DNA of 64,000 bases from Streptomyces lacrimifluminis (GCF_014646095.1 NZ_BMMU01000013.1:124001-188000), one strand, 5' to 3'; positions 25,501 through 35,099 are shown, counted from the first letter of the stretch. Notes: generated by a model not told the origin, from the letters alone. Made by a program: numbers and translations.

Positions 25501-26802
25501 TCAGCCGGTGGTGGGGGGTTCGAGTGCCGCGAACATGGGGAACGGCGGGAGCCCGAAAATGTTCCGGCCGTTGATCTCAGCCATGGGGTCGAGGCGAAGC
25601 GCACCGTGCGTGGCCAGGACGCGCATGTCGCGCACGAAGCGCTGGATCGGATTCTTCAGGCTCACGGTGGACGACCCCAGCGCGAGCTGGAGCATGTCGA
25701 CAGCCTGCCCACACTGGTGAATGGCGTGGACGAGATCCATGGCGATCTCGGGCTCCTCGGCGAAACCGAAGTCCCGGCCGCTCAGCACCCGCCGGTCCAC
25801 CTCGTCGACGTGCATGTGGACCACGGCCGCGGCGGCGTTGATCACCGCCCGCGCCTTCCCCGCGGTGACCTGGGCCGACGGCATGTCCGCGACCGTCGGG
25901 TAGGGCAGGTTGAACGGCTTGCGCACCTTGGCCTGCTCGGTGAAACACTCCAGGGTGCCCTGCGCCATGCCCAGTGCCAGCGCGGCGAAGCTCGCCGCCG
26001 TGCTCACCGACCCGGCCACCGCGCCGCCGCCGAGGGCCCTACCACCGTACTGCTGACGCAGGCTGTCCATGATTTTCGGCAGGTCGGAGGTGTGCACGAA
26101 GCGGTGTTCGGGGACGAAGACCTCGCCGTCCACGGTGACGCTGTTGCTGGACGTGCCCTTGAGACCCATGACCTTCCAGTCGTCCAGAATCTGGTACTGG
26201 TCACGCGACAGGACGGCGATTCCGCGGCGAGGCCGGCCCGCGTCGTCTTCGTACTCGACCCCGACCGCAGCCCACGCCGCGAACTTGCAGCCGCTGCCGA
26301 ACGACCACTTGCCGCTGACCATCAGACCGCCGTCCACGCGCCGACCCGACCCGACGCTGGTGGAAAGTACCGACGCGCCGAACACCAGCGGCCCCACCCA
26401 GTCGTCGATCATCCCGAAGATCTCGTCGACGGCCTGCTGCGGAAACGCAAGGGTGCTACGGATGCCGCTCGACACGATGACGAGCCACCCCGCCGAGCCG
26501 TCTCCCCTGCCGAGCGTGGTGACGATCTCGATGATGTCCCGTGCACCCAGCCCGTAGCCGCCGACCTCCTCCGGAATGGCCATCTTGAAAACACCGGCGT
26601 TGTGCAGAGCATCGAGCGCCTCCGGTGCGAGCGCTCCGAGTTCCTCACCCTCCGGCGCATTGCGCCGCAGCATGGGGATCATCCCCGCAACTTCGTCACG
26701 GATCTTTTTCCCCGCCGGACTCAGGAACTCCGATTCACTTGCGAATACCGGCCCTGCCCCGGGTGTGATGTCAGCGGAAATGGGCGGGAAATCGTTGGAC
26801 AT
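25501..26802 (-). CDS. Acyl-CoA-dehydrogenase-fold flavin monooxygenase (group D)
   Basis: 433 residues. The N-terminal helical domain (PEALDALHNAGVFKMAIPEE), the middle beta domain (SGKWSFGSGCKFAAWAAVGV, VMGLKGTSSNSVTVDG) and the C-terminal helical bundle follow the HsaA/DszC/PigPheA-hydroxylase group. This group uses reduced flavin from a partner reductase to hydroxylate aromatics or oxidise S and N. The catalytic Glu of true acyl-CoA dehydrogenases is not evident. ATG 26802 has GAGGAG upstream. Clustered with an IclR regulator and an MFS permease, it looks like a small catabolic unit. No reductase is present; the substrate is unknown. Confidence 0.83.
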   Translation of the reverse strand: MSNDFPPISADITPGAGPVFASESEFLSPAGKKIRDEVAGMIPMLRRNAPEGEELGALAPEALDALHNAGVFKMAIPEEVGGYGLGARDIIEIVTTLGRGDGSAGWLVIVSSGIRSTLAFPQQAVDEIFGMIDDWVGPLVFGASVLSTSVGSGRRVDGGLMVSGKWSFGSGCKFAAWAAVGVEYEDDAGRPRRGIAVLSRDQYQILDDWKVMGLKGTSSNSVTVDGEVFVPEHRFVHTSDLPKIMDSLRQQYGGRALGGGAVAGSVSTAASFAALALGMAQGTLECFTEQAKVRKPFNLPYPTVADMPSAQVTAGKARAVINAAAAVVHMHVDEVDRRVLSGRDFGFAEEPEIAMDLVHAIHQCGQAVDMLQLALGSSTVSLKNPIQRFVRDMRVLATHGALRLDPMAEINGRNIFGLPPFPMFAALEPPTTG

Positions 26803-26851
26803 GCCGCTCCTCATTGGTTGGTGGAGATTTCCTTGCGCGAGCAGATATGCC

Positions 26852-26871
26852 GTACTGTACGGTCCAGTACA
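26852..26871. promoter_or_regulatory. Nested inverted repeats, candidate IclR operator
   Basis: GTACTG-N7-CAGTAC, with TGTAC-N6-GTACA nested in it, lies 50 bases upstream of the monooxygenase start and downstream of the IclR gene. It is the clearest operator-like palindrome of the cluster. Confidence 0.6.
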
Positions 26872-26935
26872 TCATTTGGGCGCAGAGCCGCACCCCCGGT
26901 TCCTCTATGTGGAACCCGGGCGTGCGGGGAGGGGC

Positions 26936-27730
26936 TCAGGCGTCGTCTGAAGCGGTGCCCAACGGCAGTTGAGGCAGAGGACTGTTGCGCAGAGTCCACT
27001 GGATACGGGAGGTCGCGTCGAGGATCAGCCCCACGGTCTCCAGGACCTCGGACCTGGTGGACAGCCGGGGGCTGAGCGCGGCAACCCCGAGGCTGCCCAC
27101 CGGGTCGCCGTTGAGCGTCAAGATCGGAGCGCTGACCTCGTTGACGGCGAGGTCGCTCTCACCGACCGAGTTGGCCCACCCGCGGGTCCGGACGAGGTCC
27201 AACTGGCGTGCGAAGCCGTTCCAGTCGGTGACGGTGCGCTCCGTCACCCTGGCAAGGTGGCGCCCGGGATATCGCTCGGCCAGGTCGCGGGGGGAGCAGA
27301 ACGCCAGCATGGCTTTTCCGGCCGCGACGGAGTGCGCCGGACGAACCTGGCCCATCCGCGAGCCGAGCGGCTGGCTGTCGCAACCGGCCAGTGACAGGAC
27401 GAAGCGCACGGTCCGGCCCTCGAGAACGCCATGGCTCGTGGTGTAGCCCAGTTCGGCATGGAGGTCCCGCAGAATCGGCGTGATGACATCGTTCAGGGCC
27501 ACGGCGGAGGCCATCCGTAGTGCGACCTCGTACAGAGCCGGGCCCACGACGTAGCGACCACCTGCATGCTGCTGGCGTACACAGCCGACCGAGACGCAGT
27601 TGGCGAGGATGCGGTGCGCGGTGGAACGGGCCACCTGAAGCTCGTCCGCCAGCTCGGACAACGTGACACCACCACGCTGCGCGACGATCAAAACGGCCCG
27701 CAGGGCCATCTGTGCCGAGTTCACGGGCAT
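26936..27730 (-). CDS. IclR-family transcriptional regulator
   Basis: 264 residues: N-terminal winged HTH (VTLSELADELQVARSTAHRIL) and C-terminal effector domain with HSVAAGKAMLAF and VNEVSAPILTLNGDPVGSLGVAALS, both IclR hallmarks. It would sense a small aromatic or organic acid and control the downstream monooxygenase-MFS pair. ATG 27730 touches GAGG, so GTG 27724, with better spacing, may be the true start. Confidence 0.92.
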   Translation of the reverse strand: MPVNSAQMALRAVLIVAQRGGVTLSELADELQVARSTAHRILANCVSVGCVRQQHAGGRYVVGPALYEVALRMASAVALNDVITPILRDLHAELGYTTSHGVLEGRTVRFVLSLAGCDSQPLGSRMGQVRPAHSVAAGKAMLAFCSPRDLAERYPGRHLARVTERTVTDWNGFARQLDLVRTRGWANSVGESDLAVNEVSAPILTLNGDPVGSLGVAALSPRLSTRSEVLETVGLILDATSRIQWTLRNSPLPQLPLGTASDDA

Positions 27731-28121
27731 CCTCGTGACTAGCAGGCAAGGATTCTGCGGCCGACAGCTCGCAGCCGTCAGGGCCGGGCGGCCATATTAA
27801 GACACAATTACGCTGGAGTTACCTGTGTCTGGGCTGTGAGCTGCGAAGTCATAGCCGCACACCGGGGAACGACGAGCCATGAGGCTGCCCCGAGAGACCG
27901 TTCGCACACCCCTGCCATGCCGTGCGCAGCACCGGCCCATGCCCGAACCGCGGCGGGGGTCGGCCCGGGGCGGCCGTCTGCACGGGTTCGGGCTGACGCC
28001 GGGGGCCGATTCCCGAAGAACAGGCTCAGCCCGGCCGCCAGCTCCTACCTGCTCGGCGGTCCGCCCTCACGCCGTACGCCATCCGGCACAGGGCCCGCCA
28101 CGCCGCCCGCCCGACCACCCG
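27731..28121. other. Intergenic region upstream of iclR-type gene
   Basis: 391 bases between the IclR gene and the convergent end of the phosphoesterase gene. It carries AGACACA (27800-27806) and its complement TGTGTCT (27824-27830), 17 bases apart and next to an AT-rich TATTAA, about 70 bases upstream of the IclR start: a possible autoregulatory operator. The rest is C-rich with no gene seen. Confidence 0.5.
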
Positions 28122-29909
28122 TCACCCCTTCTTCAGCACCAGCTCCACGTTCCGGTCCCCCGCGTCGCCCGACAGATCCATCCGCGCTCCCGGCGCGTTG
28201 AACGACAACTCCCGGTACAGCGCCGCCAGTCCCGTCTGTGACAGGTCCGCGTAGTCCGTCCGGTTCGGCGCGGCCGACTCCACCATCGTCGTGAACAGCG
28301 AGATCGTGCCGTCGTTGTTGTCCACCAGCTCGATGACGCGGGCCAGTTGGGGGAAGTCGATGTGGGACGCCGTCGAGATCTCCCAGAACGAGCGGTCGTC
28401 CGGGGCCGCGTGCGCGGTGATGACGTTGCGGTGGATGTGGCCGTTCACCCAGGCCAGGACGTTGCGGTGGCCGGAGAGGAGCGCCACGACGTCCGCGCCG
28501 TCGTGGCGCTGTTCGTCCGGGTGGGCCGGGTCGCGGTGGGTGTTGGTCATCGACTCGCTGGTGTGGTGGCTGAAGACCACGGCGTACGAGTCCTTGTGCT
28601 CCTGCAACGTCCGGTTCAGCCAGCGCAGTTGGGCCGCGCCGATCGAGCCCTGGTAGTGGCCGCCCGGGTCGGTGGTGTCGATGCTGATGCCGATGACGTC
28701 GTCCGAGATGCGGAAGGTGTAGTACTGGGTGCCGGAGTCGAGGTTGGCTGTCGAGTAGCCGTGGCCGACCGGGCCCGCGCCCGCGTACGCCGGGTCCAGG
28801 TGCGCCTTCAGGTAGTCGGCCCGGGTGAACGGGGCCCTGTTCTCGTCCGGGGTGACCGAGCGCAGGTCGCGCGCGTGGGCCTGGATCAGCTCCCGGAAGC
28901 CGATGCCCCTCGGGTCGTCGGAGCTCCTGATCTGGTCCTGGAGCGCCTTGCTGCGTGCCGTCGGCAGATCCATCAGCTTCTTGCCGCCGACCGCGAAGTC
29001 GGTGAGGAAGGGGTCGCTGTGGGAGGCGTAACAGCCGAGGGGCAGGGAGTCGTGGTTGCCGACCGTCGAGTACCAGGGCAGGTTCAGGCCGGGGCTGCGC
29101 ACCTCCCGTATCGCCGCCGCGAGGAAGCCCTCGATGTGCGGGAAGCCGTGCTGCTTGTCGGAGTCGCGGGTGGCGGAGTCCGGCTGCCAGTAGAGCGGGA
29201 GGCCGCTGTTCTGGACGCCTTCGTAGTGGCGCGGGTCACCGGTGTTCGGCGTCATGCGCCCGCCGCTCATCACCTTCATGAACCACTCCAGCTCGGAGTG
29301 CGCGTTGTTGTCCGTGTTGTCGCCGGTGGTCATCACGAAGTGCAGCGGGGAGCCGGTGACCGGCGCTCCGCGCAGGGCGTTGATCCGCTCGACCAGCGAG
29401 GTCGCGCCCTGCACCGACAGCGCCTCGTGCGGGCGCCAGGCGTGCCGGTCGGCGGAGCGCATGTACTCCAGGCGCAGCGGGTGCTGTACGTCGGTCAGGT
29501 GCAGGTCCGTGAACTGGACGAAGGCCGCCATCGTGGTCCGGCGGGCGGCGCGGGCGGACCGGGGTTCGGCCAGTTCCGTCCGGACGACCCGCTGCCAGGC
29601 CGGGCCCTCGCCGAGGCGCAGATAGCCGCCGGGGCCGAGGCGCCGGTAGCCGCCCGTGCCGACGGGCACGGAGACCGTGTCGAGCGTGGTGCCCCGGGTG
29701 AACGGGGCGAGCCCGGCCGGCGCCGCCTGGCGGGACACCGCCACCGGCCCTTCCGCGGCTGCGGCCTCGGTCGCTGTGGCGGCCTGGCTGTCACTGGGCC
29801 GCAGGGCATAGCCGACGCCCGCCGAGACGGACACCGCCCCGGCCGCGGCGAGTACCGTACGTCGATTGACCCCGTGCGTGGAGCTGGCGACAGAGCGTGT
29901 GCGCGACAT
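28122..29909 (-). CDS. Secreted metallophosphoesterase, TIGR03767 family
   Basis: 595 residues with a Tat signal (VNRRTVLAAAGAVSVSAGVG). Calcineurin-like metal-binding motifs follow in order: QFTDLHLTD (DxH), TTGDNTDN (GDN), STVGNHDSLPLG (GNHD), SHHTSES and NGHIHRN (GHxH). The actinobacterial TIGR03767 proteins share this layout; their substrates are unknown. ATG 29909 has GGGGAG 8 bases upstream. It is probably exported folded with metal already bound. Confidence 0.9.
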   Translation of the reverse strand: MSRTRSVASSTHGVNRRTVLAAAGAVSVSAGVGYALRPSDSQAATATEAAAAEGPVAVSRQAAPAGLAPFTRGTTLDTVSVPVGTGGYRRLGPGGYLRLGEGPAWQRVVRTELAEPRSARAARRTTMAAFVQFTDLHLTDVQHPLRLEYMRSADRHAWRPHEALSVQGATSLVERINALRGAPVTGSPLHFVMTTGDNTDNNAHSELEWFMKVMSGGRMTPNTGDPRHYEGVQNSGLPLYWQPDSATRDSDKQHGFPHIEGFLAAAIREVRSPGLNLPWYSTVGNHDSLPLGCYASHSDPFLTDFAVGGKKLMDLPTARSKALQDQIRSSDDPRGIGFRELIQAHARDLRSVTPDENRAPFTRADYLKAHLDPAYAGAGPVGHGYSTANLDSGTQYYTFRISDDVIGISIDTTDPGGHYQGSIGAAQLRWLNRTLQEHKDSYAVVFSHHTSESMTNTHRDPAHPDEQRHDGADVVALLSGHRNVLAWVNGHIHRNVITAHAAPDDRSFWEISTASHIDFPQLARVIELVDNNDGTISLFTTMVESAAPNRTDYADLSQTGLAALYRELSFNAPGARMDLSGDAGDRNVELVLKKG

Positions 29910-30119
29910 GGCGCGGTCTCCCCGAGTGCGAACGCGTCGGAAGTGGTCACGGGCGATCGCAGTCGCGAACGTCCCGCTCACTCTGGATGCTTGGCATCGG
30001 GGATGACCTGCGCGTGAACGAGGCAGCAACGCGCGACGCCGATCTCCGTACGTCGATCTTGGGCCACCTCGCCCGTTCACGACAGCACGGCGAACGGCCC
30101 GGAGTCGGTCACTCCGCGT

Positions 30120-30623
30120 TCATTTTCCGGGGTAACCCCTCTCCACCGGACCCGTCTCCCAGCCCTGCCCCGCGGCCTTCGTCACCCTCCCGGTGACCGG
30201 CCGCTCCAGCCACAGTTCCAGCCCGGCGTCCACCATCCGCACCTTCCGCAGCCCCGCGACCGCGCCCAGGTCGTGCCAGGCGGCCAGGTCCGTGGAGCCG
30301 TTCGTCTCCGGGCGCAGCTCGCCGCCGGTGATCAGACCCTCGTAGACCAGCCGTAGGCCCTGGTGGTCCACCGGGCGCCGCCGGCGGTGGGTGAACGTGT
30401 GGCGGACCGAGTCGATGCCCAGCAGGCCCGTCACGTCGACGCGGTAGCCGGTCTCCTCCATGAGCTCGCGGCGGACCGTGTCGTACGGGTCCTCGCCGTG
30501 CTCCATGCCGCCGCCCGGCAGCACCCACTCGTGGCCGCCCCCGTCGGCGGGGCTGCGGGCGAGCAGGATCTGTCCGTTGCGGACGACGACGGCGTACGCG
30601 GCTACCCGCAGCGTCTTGCGCAT
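30120..30623 (-). CDS. Nudix hydrolase
   Basis: 167 residues with a full Nudix box, GGGMEHGEDPYDTVRREL then MEETGY (G-x5-E-x7-RE-x2-EE-x-G). The protein cleaves a nucleoside diphosphate linked to another moiety, using Mg2+ bound by the box glutamates. Its substrate (damaged nucleotide, ADP-ribose or a sugar nucleotide) cannot be told from sequence. ATG 30623 has no strong ribosome site; the mRNA may be leaderless. Confidence 0.88.
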   Translation of the reverse strand: MRKTLRVAAYAVVVRNGQILLARSPADGGGHEWVLPGGGMEHGEDPYDTVRRELMEETGYRVDVTGLLGIDSVRHTFTHRRRRPVDHQGLRLVYEGLITGGELRPETNGSTDLAAWHDLGAVAGLRKVRMVDAGLELWLERPVTGRVTKAAGQGWETGPVERGYPGK

Positions 30624-30768
30624 ATGGGGACGTTAGCGCGCGGGGCGGGAATGTTCAGTGGAATTGTTCCCGAACGATGCCGGGCGCAACGCGGGACGCC
30701 GAGTACGAAACACCGCGATTCGGACTCCATCCAACCAAAGCGCATCGGGGGTTATCCCCACACGTTTA

Positions 30769-30774
30769 TATAGT
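30769..30774 (+). promoter_or_regulatory. Candidate -10 box of the S8 protease gene
   Basis: TATAGT within the AT-rich TTTATATAGTTT is the best -10 in the region. No clear -35 is seen at 16-18 bases. It predicts a 5' UTR of about 130 bases. Confidence 0.5.
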
Positions 30775-30805
30775 TTCGGTCAACCATCCCCAAACATCCG
30801 CCCCT

Positions 30806-30898
30806 TAGGTAAAGCTGTGTGATCGTCCGGTGTCTCGTTCCGGACGCTCTTGGCCAAGGTCGATCAACTCGGCCGCTCAACGCACGCTCCTTTACCTA
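30806..30898 (+). promoter_or_regulatory. Structured 5' UTR, candidate riboregulator
   Basis: TAGGTAAAG (30806-30814) is exactly complementary to CTTTACCTA (30890-30898), which ends just before the AAGGG ribosome site. Inside lie a hairpin GTCCGG-N9-CCGGAC and the self-complementary CTTGGCCAAG. This layout could hide or expose the ribosome site. It does not match a riboswitch class I can name. Confidence 0.45.
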
Positions 30899-30910
30899 CA
30901 AGGGATGCCG

Positions 30911-33900
30911 ATGACCCTCACCCCCCAGCGCACACCCATCTCGGGCGCGAGACGTGTGGCGCGCATAGCCGTCGCCGCCGGACTGGTGGCCGCGCTCTCC
31001 GCGGCAGGGCCCATACCCATGGCCTTCTCCGCTGACTCGGCGACGGACGCGGCCCCGGCCGACGGCTCCGTCAAGTCGGCACACGACAAGCTCGGTTCCG
31101 ACGACGCCGAACTCCTCTCCGAGGCCAAGGCGGACGGCGACAAGGCCGTCACGATGATGATCGCCACCGCGCCGGGCCAGACCGAGCAGGTCGCCGCGCA
31201 GCTGGACGCGGTCCAGGGCGGCCTCGTCGGCCGGACCTTCGACAAGGTCGGCTACGTCCGGGCGACCGTTCCCACCACGAAGGCGGACGCGGCCATCGCC
31301 GCCGCCGTCAAGCTCTCCTCGGTGCACGGGATCGACCTGCGCCAGGACATCCCGCTGGACGACCCGACGCCGAGTGGCGACACCGCCTCCGCCCCCCAGG
31401 CGAGTGCCACCAAGACCTACGCGGCGCCGGACAAGAAGACCCCCGCCGAGAACCCGTACAACCCGTCCTTCGAGACGGGCGCCGTCGACTTCGTGAAGAA
31501 GAACCCGAAGGCGGACGGCCGGGGCATCACCATCGGCATCCTCGACTCCGGTGTGGACCTCGCGCACCCCGCGCTGCAGAAGACCACCACCGGCGAGCGC
31601 AAGATCGTCGACTGGGTGACGGCCACCGACCCGGTCGCCGACGGCGACGGCAGCTGGCTGCGGATGACGAGGGCGGTCTCCGGTCCGGCCTTCGTCATCA
31701 CCACGGCCAGCCAGGGCACCGAGAACTTCACGGCGCCGGTCGGCGACCGCAAGTTCAGCTACTTCTCCGAGGCCATCACCGCCGGCGGCGACCAGCTCGG
31801 TGACGTCAACCGCGACGGCGACACGACCGACGTCTGGGGCGTGCTGTACGACGCCGCCACCGGCACGGTCACCGTCGACGTGAACGACAACCACGACTTC
31901 ACCGACGACACGCCGATGAAGGCGTACAAGGACGGCTACCAGGTCGGCTACTTCGGGACGGACAACCCGGCGACCGACGTCGCCGAGCGCATCCCGTTCG
32001 TCGTCGAGGTCCGCAAGGACGTCGTCTACAACGCGGCCGGCGCCAAGGCCGACTACGCGAACATCGGCATCATCTCGTCCGAGCACGGCACCCACGTCGC
32101 CGGTATCACCGCGGCGAACAGCCTGTTCGGCGGCAAGATGAACGGTGCCGCGCCCGGCGCCAAGCTCGTGTCGTCCCGCGCCTGCCTCTTCGCTGCGGGA
32201 TGCACCAACGTCGCGCTGACCGAGGGCATGATCGACCTCGTCGTCAACCGTGGCGTCGACATCGTCAACATGTCGATCGGCGGCCTCCCGGCGCTGAACG
32301 ACGGCAACAACGCGCGCGCCGAGCTGTACACACGTCTGATCGACACGTACGGCGTCCAGCTCGTGATCTCCGCCGGCAACTCCGGCCCCGGTGCCAACAC
32401 GATCGGTGACCCCGGTCTGGCCGACAAGGTCATCTCCGTCGGCGCGTCCATCTCCAAGGAGACCTGGGCGGCCAACTACGGCTCCGTCGTGGCGAAGAAG
32501 TACGCGATGATGCCGTTCTCCTCGCGCGGTCCGCGTGAGGACGGCGGCTTCACGCCGACGATCACCGCGCCCGGCGCCGCGATCAACACCACGCAGACCT
32601 GGCTGCCCGGCTCCCCGGTCGCCCAGGCGGGCTACACCCTCCCGGCCGGCTACTCGATGCTCCAGGGCACCTCGATGGCGTCCCCGCAGGCCGCCGGCGC
32701 CTCGGCGCTGCTGCTGTCGGCCGCCAAGGAGAAGGGCATCGCCCTCACCCCGGCCGACCTCCGTACGGCCCTGGTCTCGAACGCCGACCACATCAAGGGT
32801 GTGCAGGCGTACGAGGAGGGCGCGGGCCTCATCAACATCGTGGACGCGTGGAAGGCCATCAAGGACGGCGCCACCGCCCACGACTACACGGTCAAGGCCC
32901 CGGTCGACACCGCGATCGACTTCGCGCTGAAGACCCCGGGCTTCGGCACCGGCCTCTACGACCGCGAGGGCGGCCTCAAGGCCGGCGTCAAGAAGTCGTA
33001 CGACATCACCGTGACGCGTACGTCCGGTCCCGCCAAGGCGATCCGGCACGAGCTGCACTTCGAGAACAACGCCGGTGACACCTTCAGGATCGTCGGTTCC
33101 GACGAGGTCAAGCTGGAGCTGAACAAGCCGGTCACCGTCAAGGTCGCCGCGAAGTCGGCCACGGCCGGCATCAAGAGCGCGATCCTTGAGGTCGACGACC
33201 CGAAGACCGAGGGCATCGACAAGCAGATCCTGACCACGGTCGTGGTGTCGGCGCCGCTCAAGTACACGTTCTCCGCGTCGAACTCGGTGCAGCGCAACAG
33301 CAACCAGTCCTACTTCGTGACCGTGCCCGAGGGCGCCAAGACCCTTGAGGTCGCGATCAGCGGACTGGCGGCCACCAGCCAGACCCGGTTCATCTCGATC
33401 CACCCGTACGGTGTCGCGGTCGAGGAGACCGGCACGCCGTACTGCTACAGCAACTTCCCGAACACCAACGGCTGCGCGCCCGACGTGCGTTCGTACCCGA
33501 ACCCGCAGCCGGGTGTCTGGGAGGTCGAGGTCGAGTCGCGTCGTACGTCGCCGCTGCTCGACAACCCGTACAAGCTGAACGCCACCATCCTGGGCGCGAC
33601 CTTCGACCCGGACGTCGTGACCGTTCCCGAGGCCAAGGTCGGCACGCCGATCGCCGCCTCCTGGAAGGTGACGAACGACCTCGCCCCGGTCGACGGCAAG
33701 CTGGTCGGCGGTCCGCTCGGCTCGTCCCTGAACGCCCGTCCGACCATCGCCGACGGTGAGACCCAGACGACCACGGTCGAGGTGCCCGCGGGCGCCGCGT
33801 CCCTGGACGTGGCCATCGGCAACGTCTCGGACACGGCCGCCGACCTGGACCTGGTCGTGTACAACGCGGCCGGCACCCCGGTCGGCACCTCCGCCGACGG

Positions 33901-34219
33901 CGACTCGGAGGAGGCGGTCTCCATCGCCTCGCCCGCCGCCGGCACGTACACCGTCGAGGTCATCGGCTACGCGATCCCGGCCGGTACGACCGCGTACGAC
34001 TACCAGGACGTCTTCTACTCGGCCGCCCTGGGTTCCATCCAGGTCACGGACGCCCCGGTGAAGCTCGGCACGGGCGCCTCGGCGACCGTCTCCGGCGACA
34101 TCGTCGCCTCGGCCGTCGCACCGGCCGGCCGTGAGTTCTTCGGCCAGGTGTCCCTGGTGAACGCGCACGGCACGGTCGCCGGTACCGGCAACGTGAAGAT
34201 CGAGAAGGTCACGCCGTAG
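30911..34219 (+). CDS. Large secreted S8 (subtilisin-family) serine protease
   Basis: 1102 residues. A signal peptide (ARIAVAAGLVAALSAAGPIPMA) and an I9-like propeptide precede the catalytic domain: Asp about 212 in GILDSGVDLAHP, His about 392 in EHGTHVAGI, oxyanion Asn in ISAGNSGPG, and Ser about 588 in LQGTSMASPQ. A long insertion (about residues 240-375) sits between Asp and His. The C-terminal half holds beta domains, including PPC-like folds (DLDLVVYNAAG, AAGTYTVEV). It is secreted and probably degrades extracellular protein. ATG 30911 is favoured over ATG 30905 because AAGGG then has proper spacing. Confidence 0.93.
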   Translation: MTLTPQRTPISGARRVARIAVAAGLVAALSAAGPIPMAFSADSATDAAPADGSVKSAHDKLGSDDAELLSEAKADGDKAVTMMIATAPGQTEQVAAQLDAVQGGLVGRTFDKVGYVRATVPTTKADAAIAAAVKLSSVHGIDLRQDIPLDDPTPSGDTASAPQASATKTYAAPDKKTPAENPYNPSFETGAVDFVKKNPKADGRGITIGILDSGVDLAHPALQKTTTGERKIVDWVTATDPVADGDGSWLRMTRAVSGPAFVITTASQGTENFTAPVGDRKFSYFSEAITAGGDQLGDVNRDGDTTDVWGVLYDAATGTVTVDVNDNHDFTDDTPMKAYKDGYQVGYFGTDNPATDVAERIPFVVEVRKDVVYNAAGAKADYANIGIISSEHGTHVAGITAANSLFGGKMNGAAPGAKLVSSRACLFAAGCTNVALTEGMIDLVVNRGVDIVNMSIGGLPALNDGNNARAELYTRLIDTYGVQLVISAGNSGPGANTIGDPGLADKVISVGASISKETWAANYGSVVAKKYAMMPFSSRGPREDGGFTPTITAPGAAINTTQTWLPGSPVAQAGYTLPAGYSMLQGTSMASPQAAGASALLLSAAKEKGIALTPADLRTALVSNADHIKGVQAYEEGAGLINIVDAWKAIKDGATAHDYTVKAPVDTAIDFALKTPGFGTGLYDREGGLKAGVKKSYDITVTRTSGPAKAIRHELHFENNAGDTFRIVGSDEVKLELNKPVTVKVAAKSATAGIKSAILEVDDPKTEGIDKQILTTVVVSAPLKYTFSASNSVQRNSNQSYFVTVPEGAKTLEVAISGLAATSQTRFISIHPYGVAVEETGTPYCYSNFPNTNGCAPDVRSYPNPQPGVWEVEVESRRTSPLLDNPYKLNATILGATFDPDVVTVPEAKVGTPIAASWKVTNDLAPVDGKLVGGPLGSSLNARPTIADGETQTTTVEVPAGAASLDVAIGNVSDTAADLDLVVYNAAGTPVGTSADGDSEEAVSIASPAAGTYTVEVIGYAIPAGTTAYDYQDVFYSAALGSIQVTDAPVKLGTGASATVSGDIVASAVAPAGREFFGQVSLVNAHGTVAGTGNVKIEKVTP

Positions 34220-34235
34220 CGGTAGGCACGACCAC

Positions 34236-34277
34236 AGGGCGGGCGTCCGGTACCTGGTACCGGGCGCCCGCCCCTTT
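34236..34277. terminator. Terminator between convergent genes
   Basis: GGGCGGGCGTCCGGTACC pairs with GGTACCGGGCGCCCGCCC (one wobble pair), followed by TTTT on the + strand. Confidence 0.88.
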
Positions 34278-34282
34278 TCGGT

Positions 34283-35098
34283 TCACCGGCAGGGCAGGGT
34301 GCGTGATTCCGGGAGCGCGGCCGTGATCCGGGCCCGTTCGGCGGCGATCTCCTTCTCGTCGGTGGTCCAGGTGTCGGGGGACGCGGCGCCCGTGGGGATG
34401 CCGACCAGCGTGTGGTCCCCCACGGCCGGCCGGGGATCGGCCTCCCGGTCCATCACGAACGTCACCTCGGCCGGGCCCTTGTCCGGCTTGTAGTAGCGGG
34501 TCACGCGCAGGGTGATCCGGTCCTGGCCGGTACCGGGTCCGGGGTCGACGGCGGTGACCGTGCCCTCGACGACCAGGCGGGCGCAGGCGAGCTGTCCCGG
34601 GCTGGTCAGGGCGCCCGAGCCGGCCCCGTCCTTGGCACCCATGCCGCTGTCGATGTCCGGGGCGGGCGAGTAGGACGGTCCGGCGTCGGCCGACGTGGAC
34701 GCCCCCGAGTCCTCGGCCCCGTTCCCGGCCTGCGAGAGGAGCCACCCGGCCCCCGTGACCATGGTCCCCGCGGCGGTCACTGCGGCGACACCGAGGGCCA
34801 GGGTGCGCAGCGGACGCCAGTACGGCCGTTCCCGCACCGGAACCCGGACCGGCTTCGGCACCGACTTTCGTGCCGGCCCTCGCACCGCCGCCGATTTCGC
34901 CTCCGCTTCCGCCTCCGTGCGTTCCCGCGACGCCAGCGCTCCCCCGATGAGCCCCAACTGCTCGCGCAGCAGCGCCACATCGGCCGCCGCCGACCAGTGC
35001 TCGGCCATGAAGTCGGCGTCCGAGAGGGCCTCTTCGGGTAGCGGGTCGTCCGTCAGCGCGGCCATCAACGCGTCCACACCGTCGTATTCGGCGGCCAT
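34283..35098 (-). CDS. Membrane protein partner (putative anti-sigma factor) of the ECF sigma gene
   Basis: 271 residues. An acidic N-terminal cytoplasmic region (ALMAALTDDPLPEEALSDAD), a basic patch, one membrane helix (TLALGVAAVTAAGTMVTGAG, about residues 100-120), then an extracytoplasmic domain with a beta-rich section and a terminal Cys. It lacks the HxxxCxxC zinc motif of ZAS anti-sigma factors, so the anti-sigma role rests on topology and on its position one base after the sigma gene stop. ATG 35098 has GAGG 9 bases upstream. Confidence 0.75.
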   Translation of the reverse strand: MAAEYDGVDALMAALTDDPLPEEALSDADFMAEHWSAAADVALLREQLGLIGGALASRERTEAEAEAKSAAVRGPARKSVPKPVRVPVRERPYWRPLRTLALGVAAVTAAGTMVTGAGWLLSQAGNGAEDSGASTSADAGPSYSPAPDIDSGMGAKDGAGSGALTSPGQLACARLVVEGTVTAVDPGPGTGQDRITLRVTRYYKPDKGPAEVTFVMDREADPRPAVGDHTLVGIPTGAASPDTWTTDEKEIAAERARITAALPESRTLPCR

Positions 35099-35099
35099 G

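Noticed and set aside
30896..34168. A 1090-residue open frame on the minus strand inside the S8 protease gene
   Set aside because: It is antisense to a gene with a complete catalytic triad and has a composition (Arg, Gly, Val, Asp repeats) typical of antisense reading of high-G+C codons.
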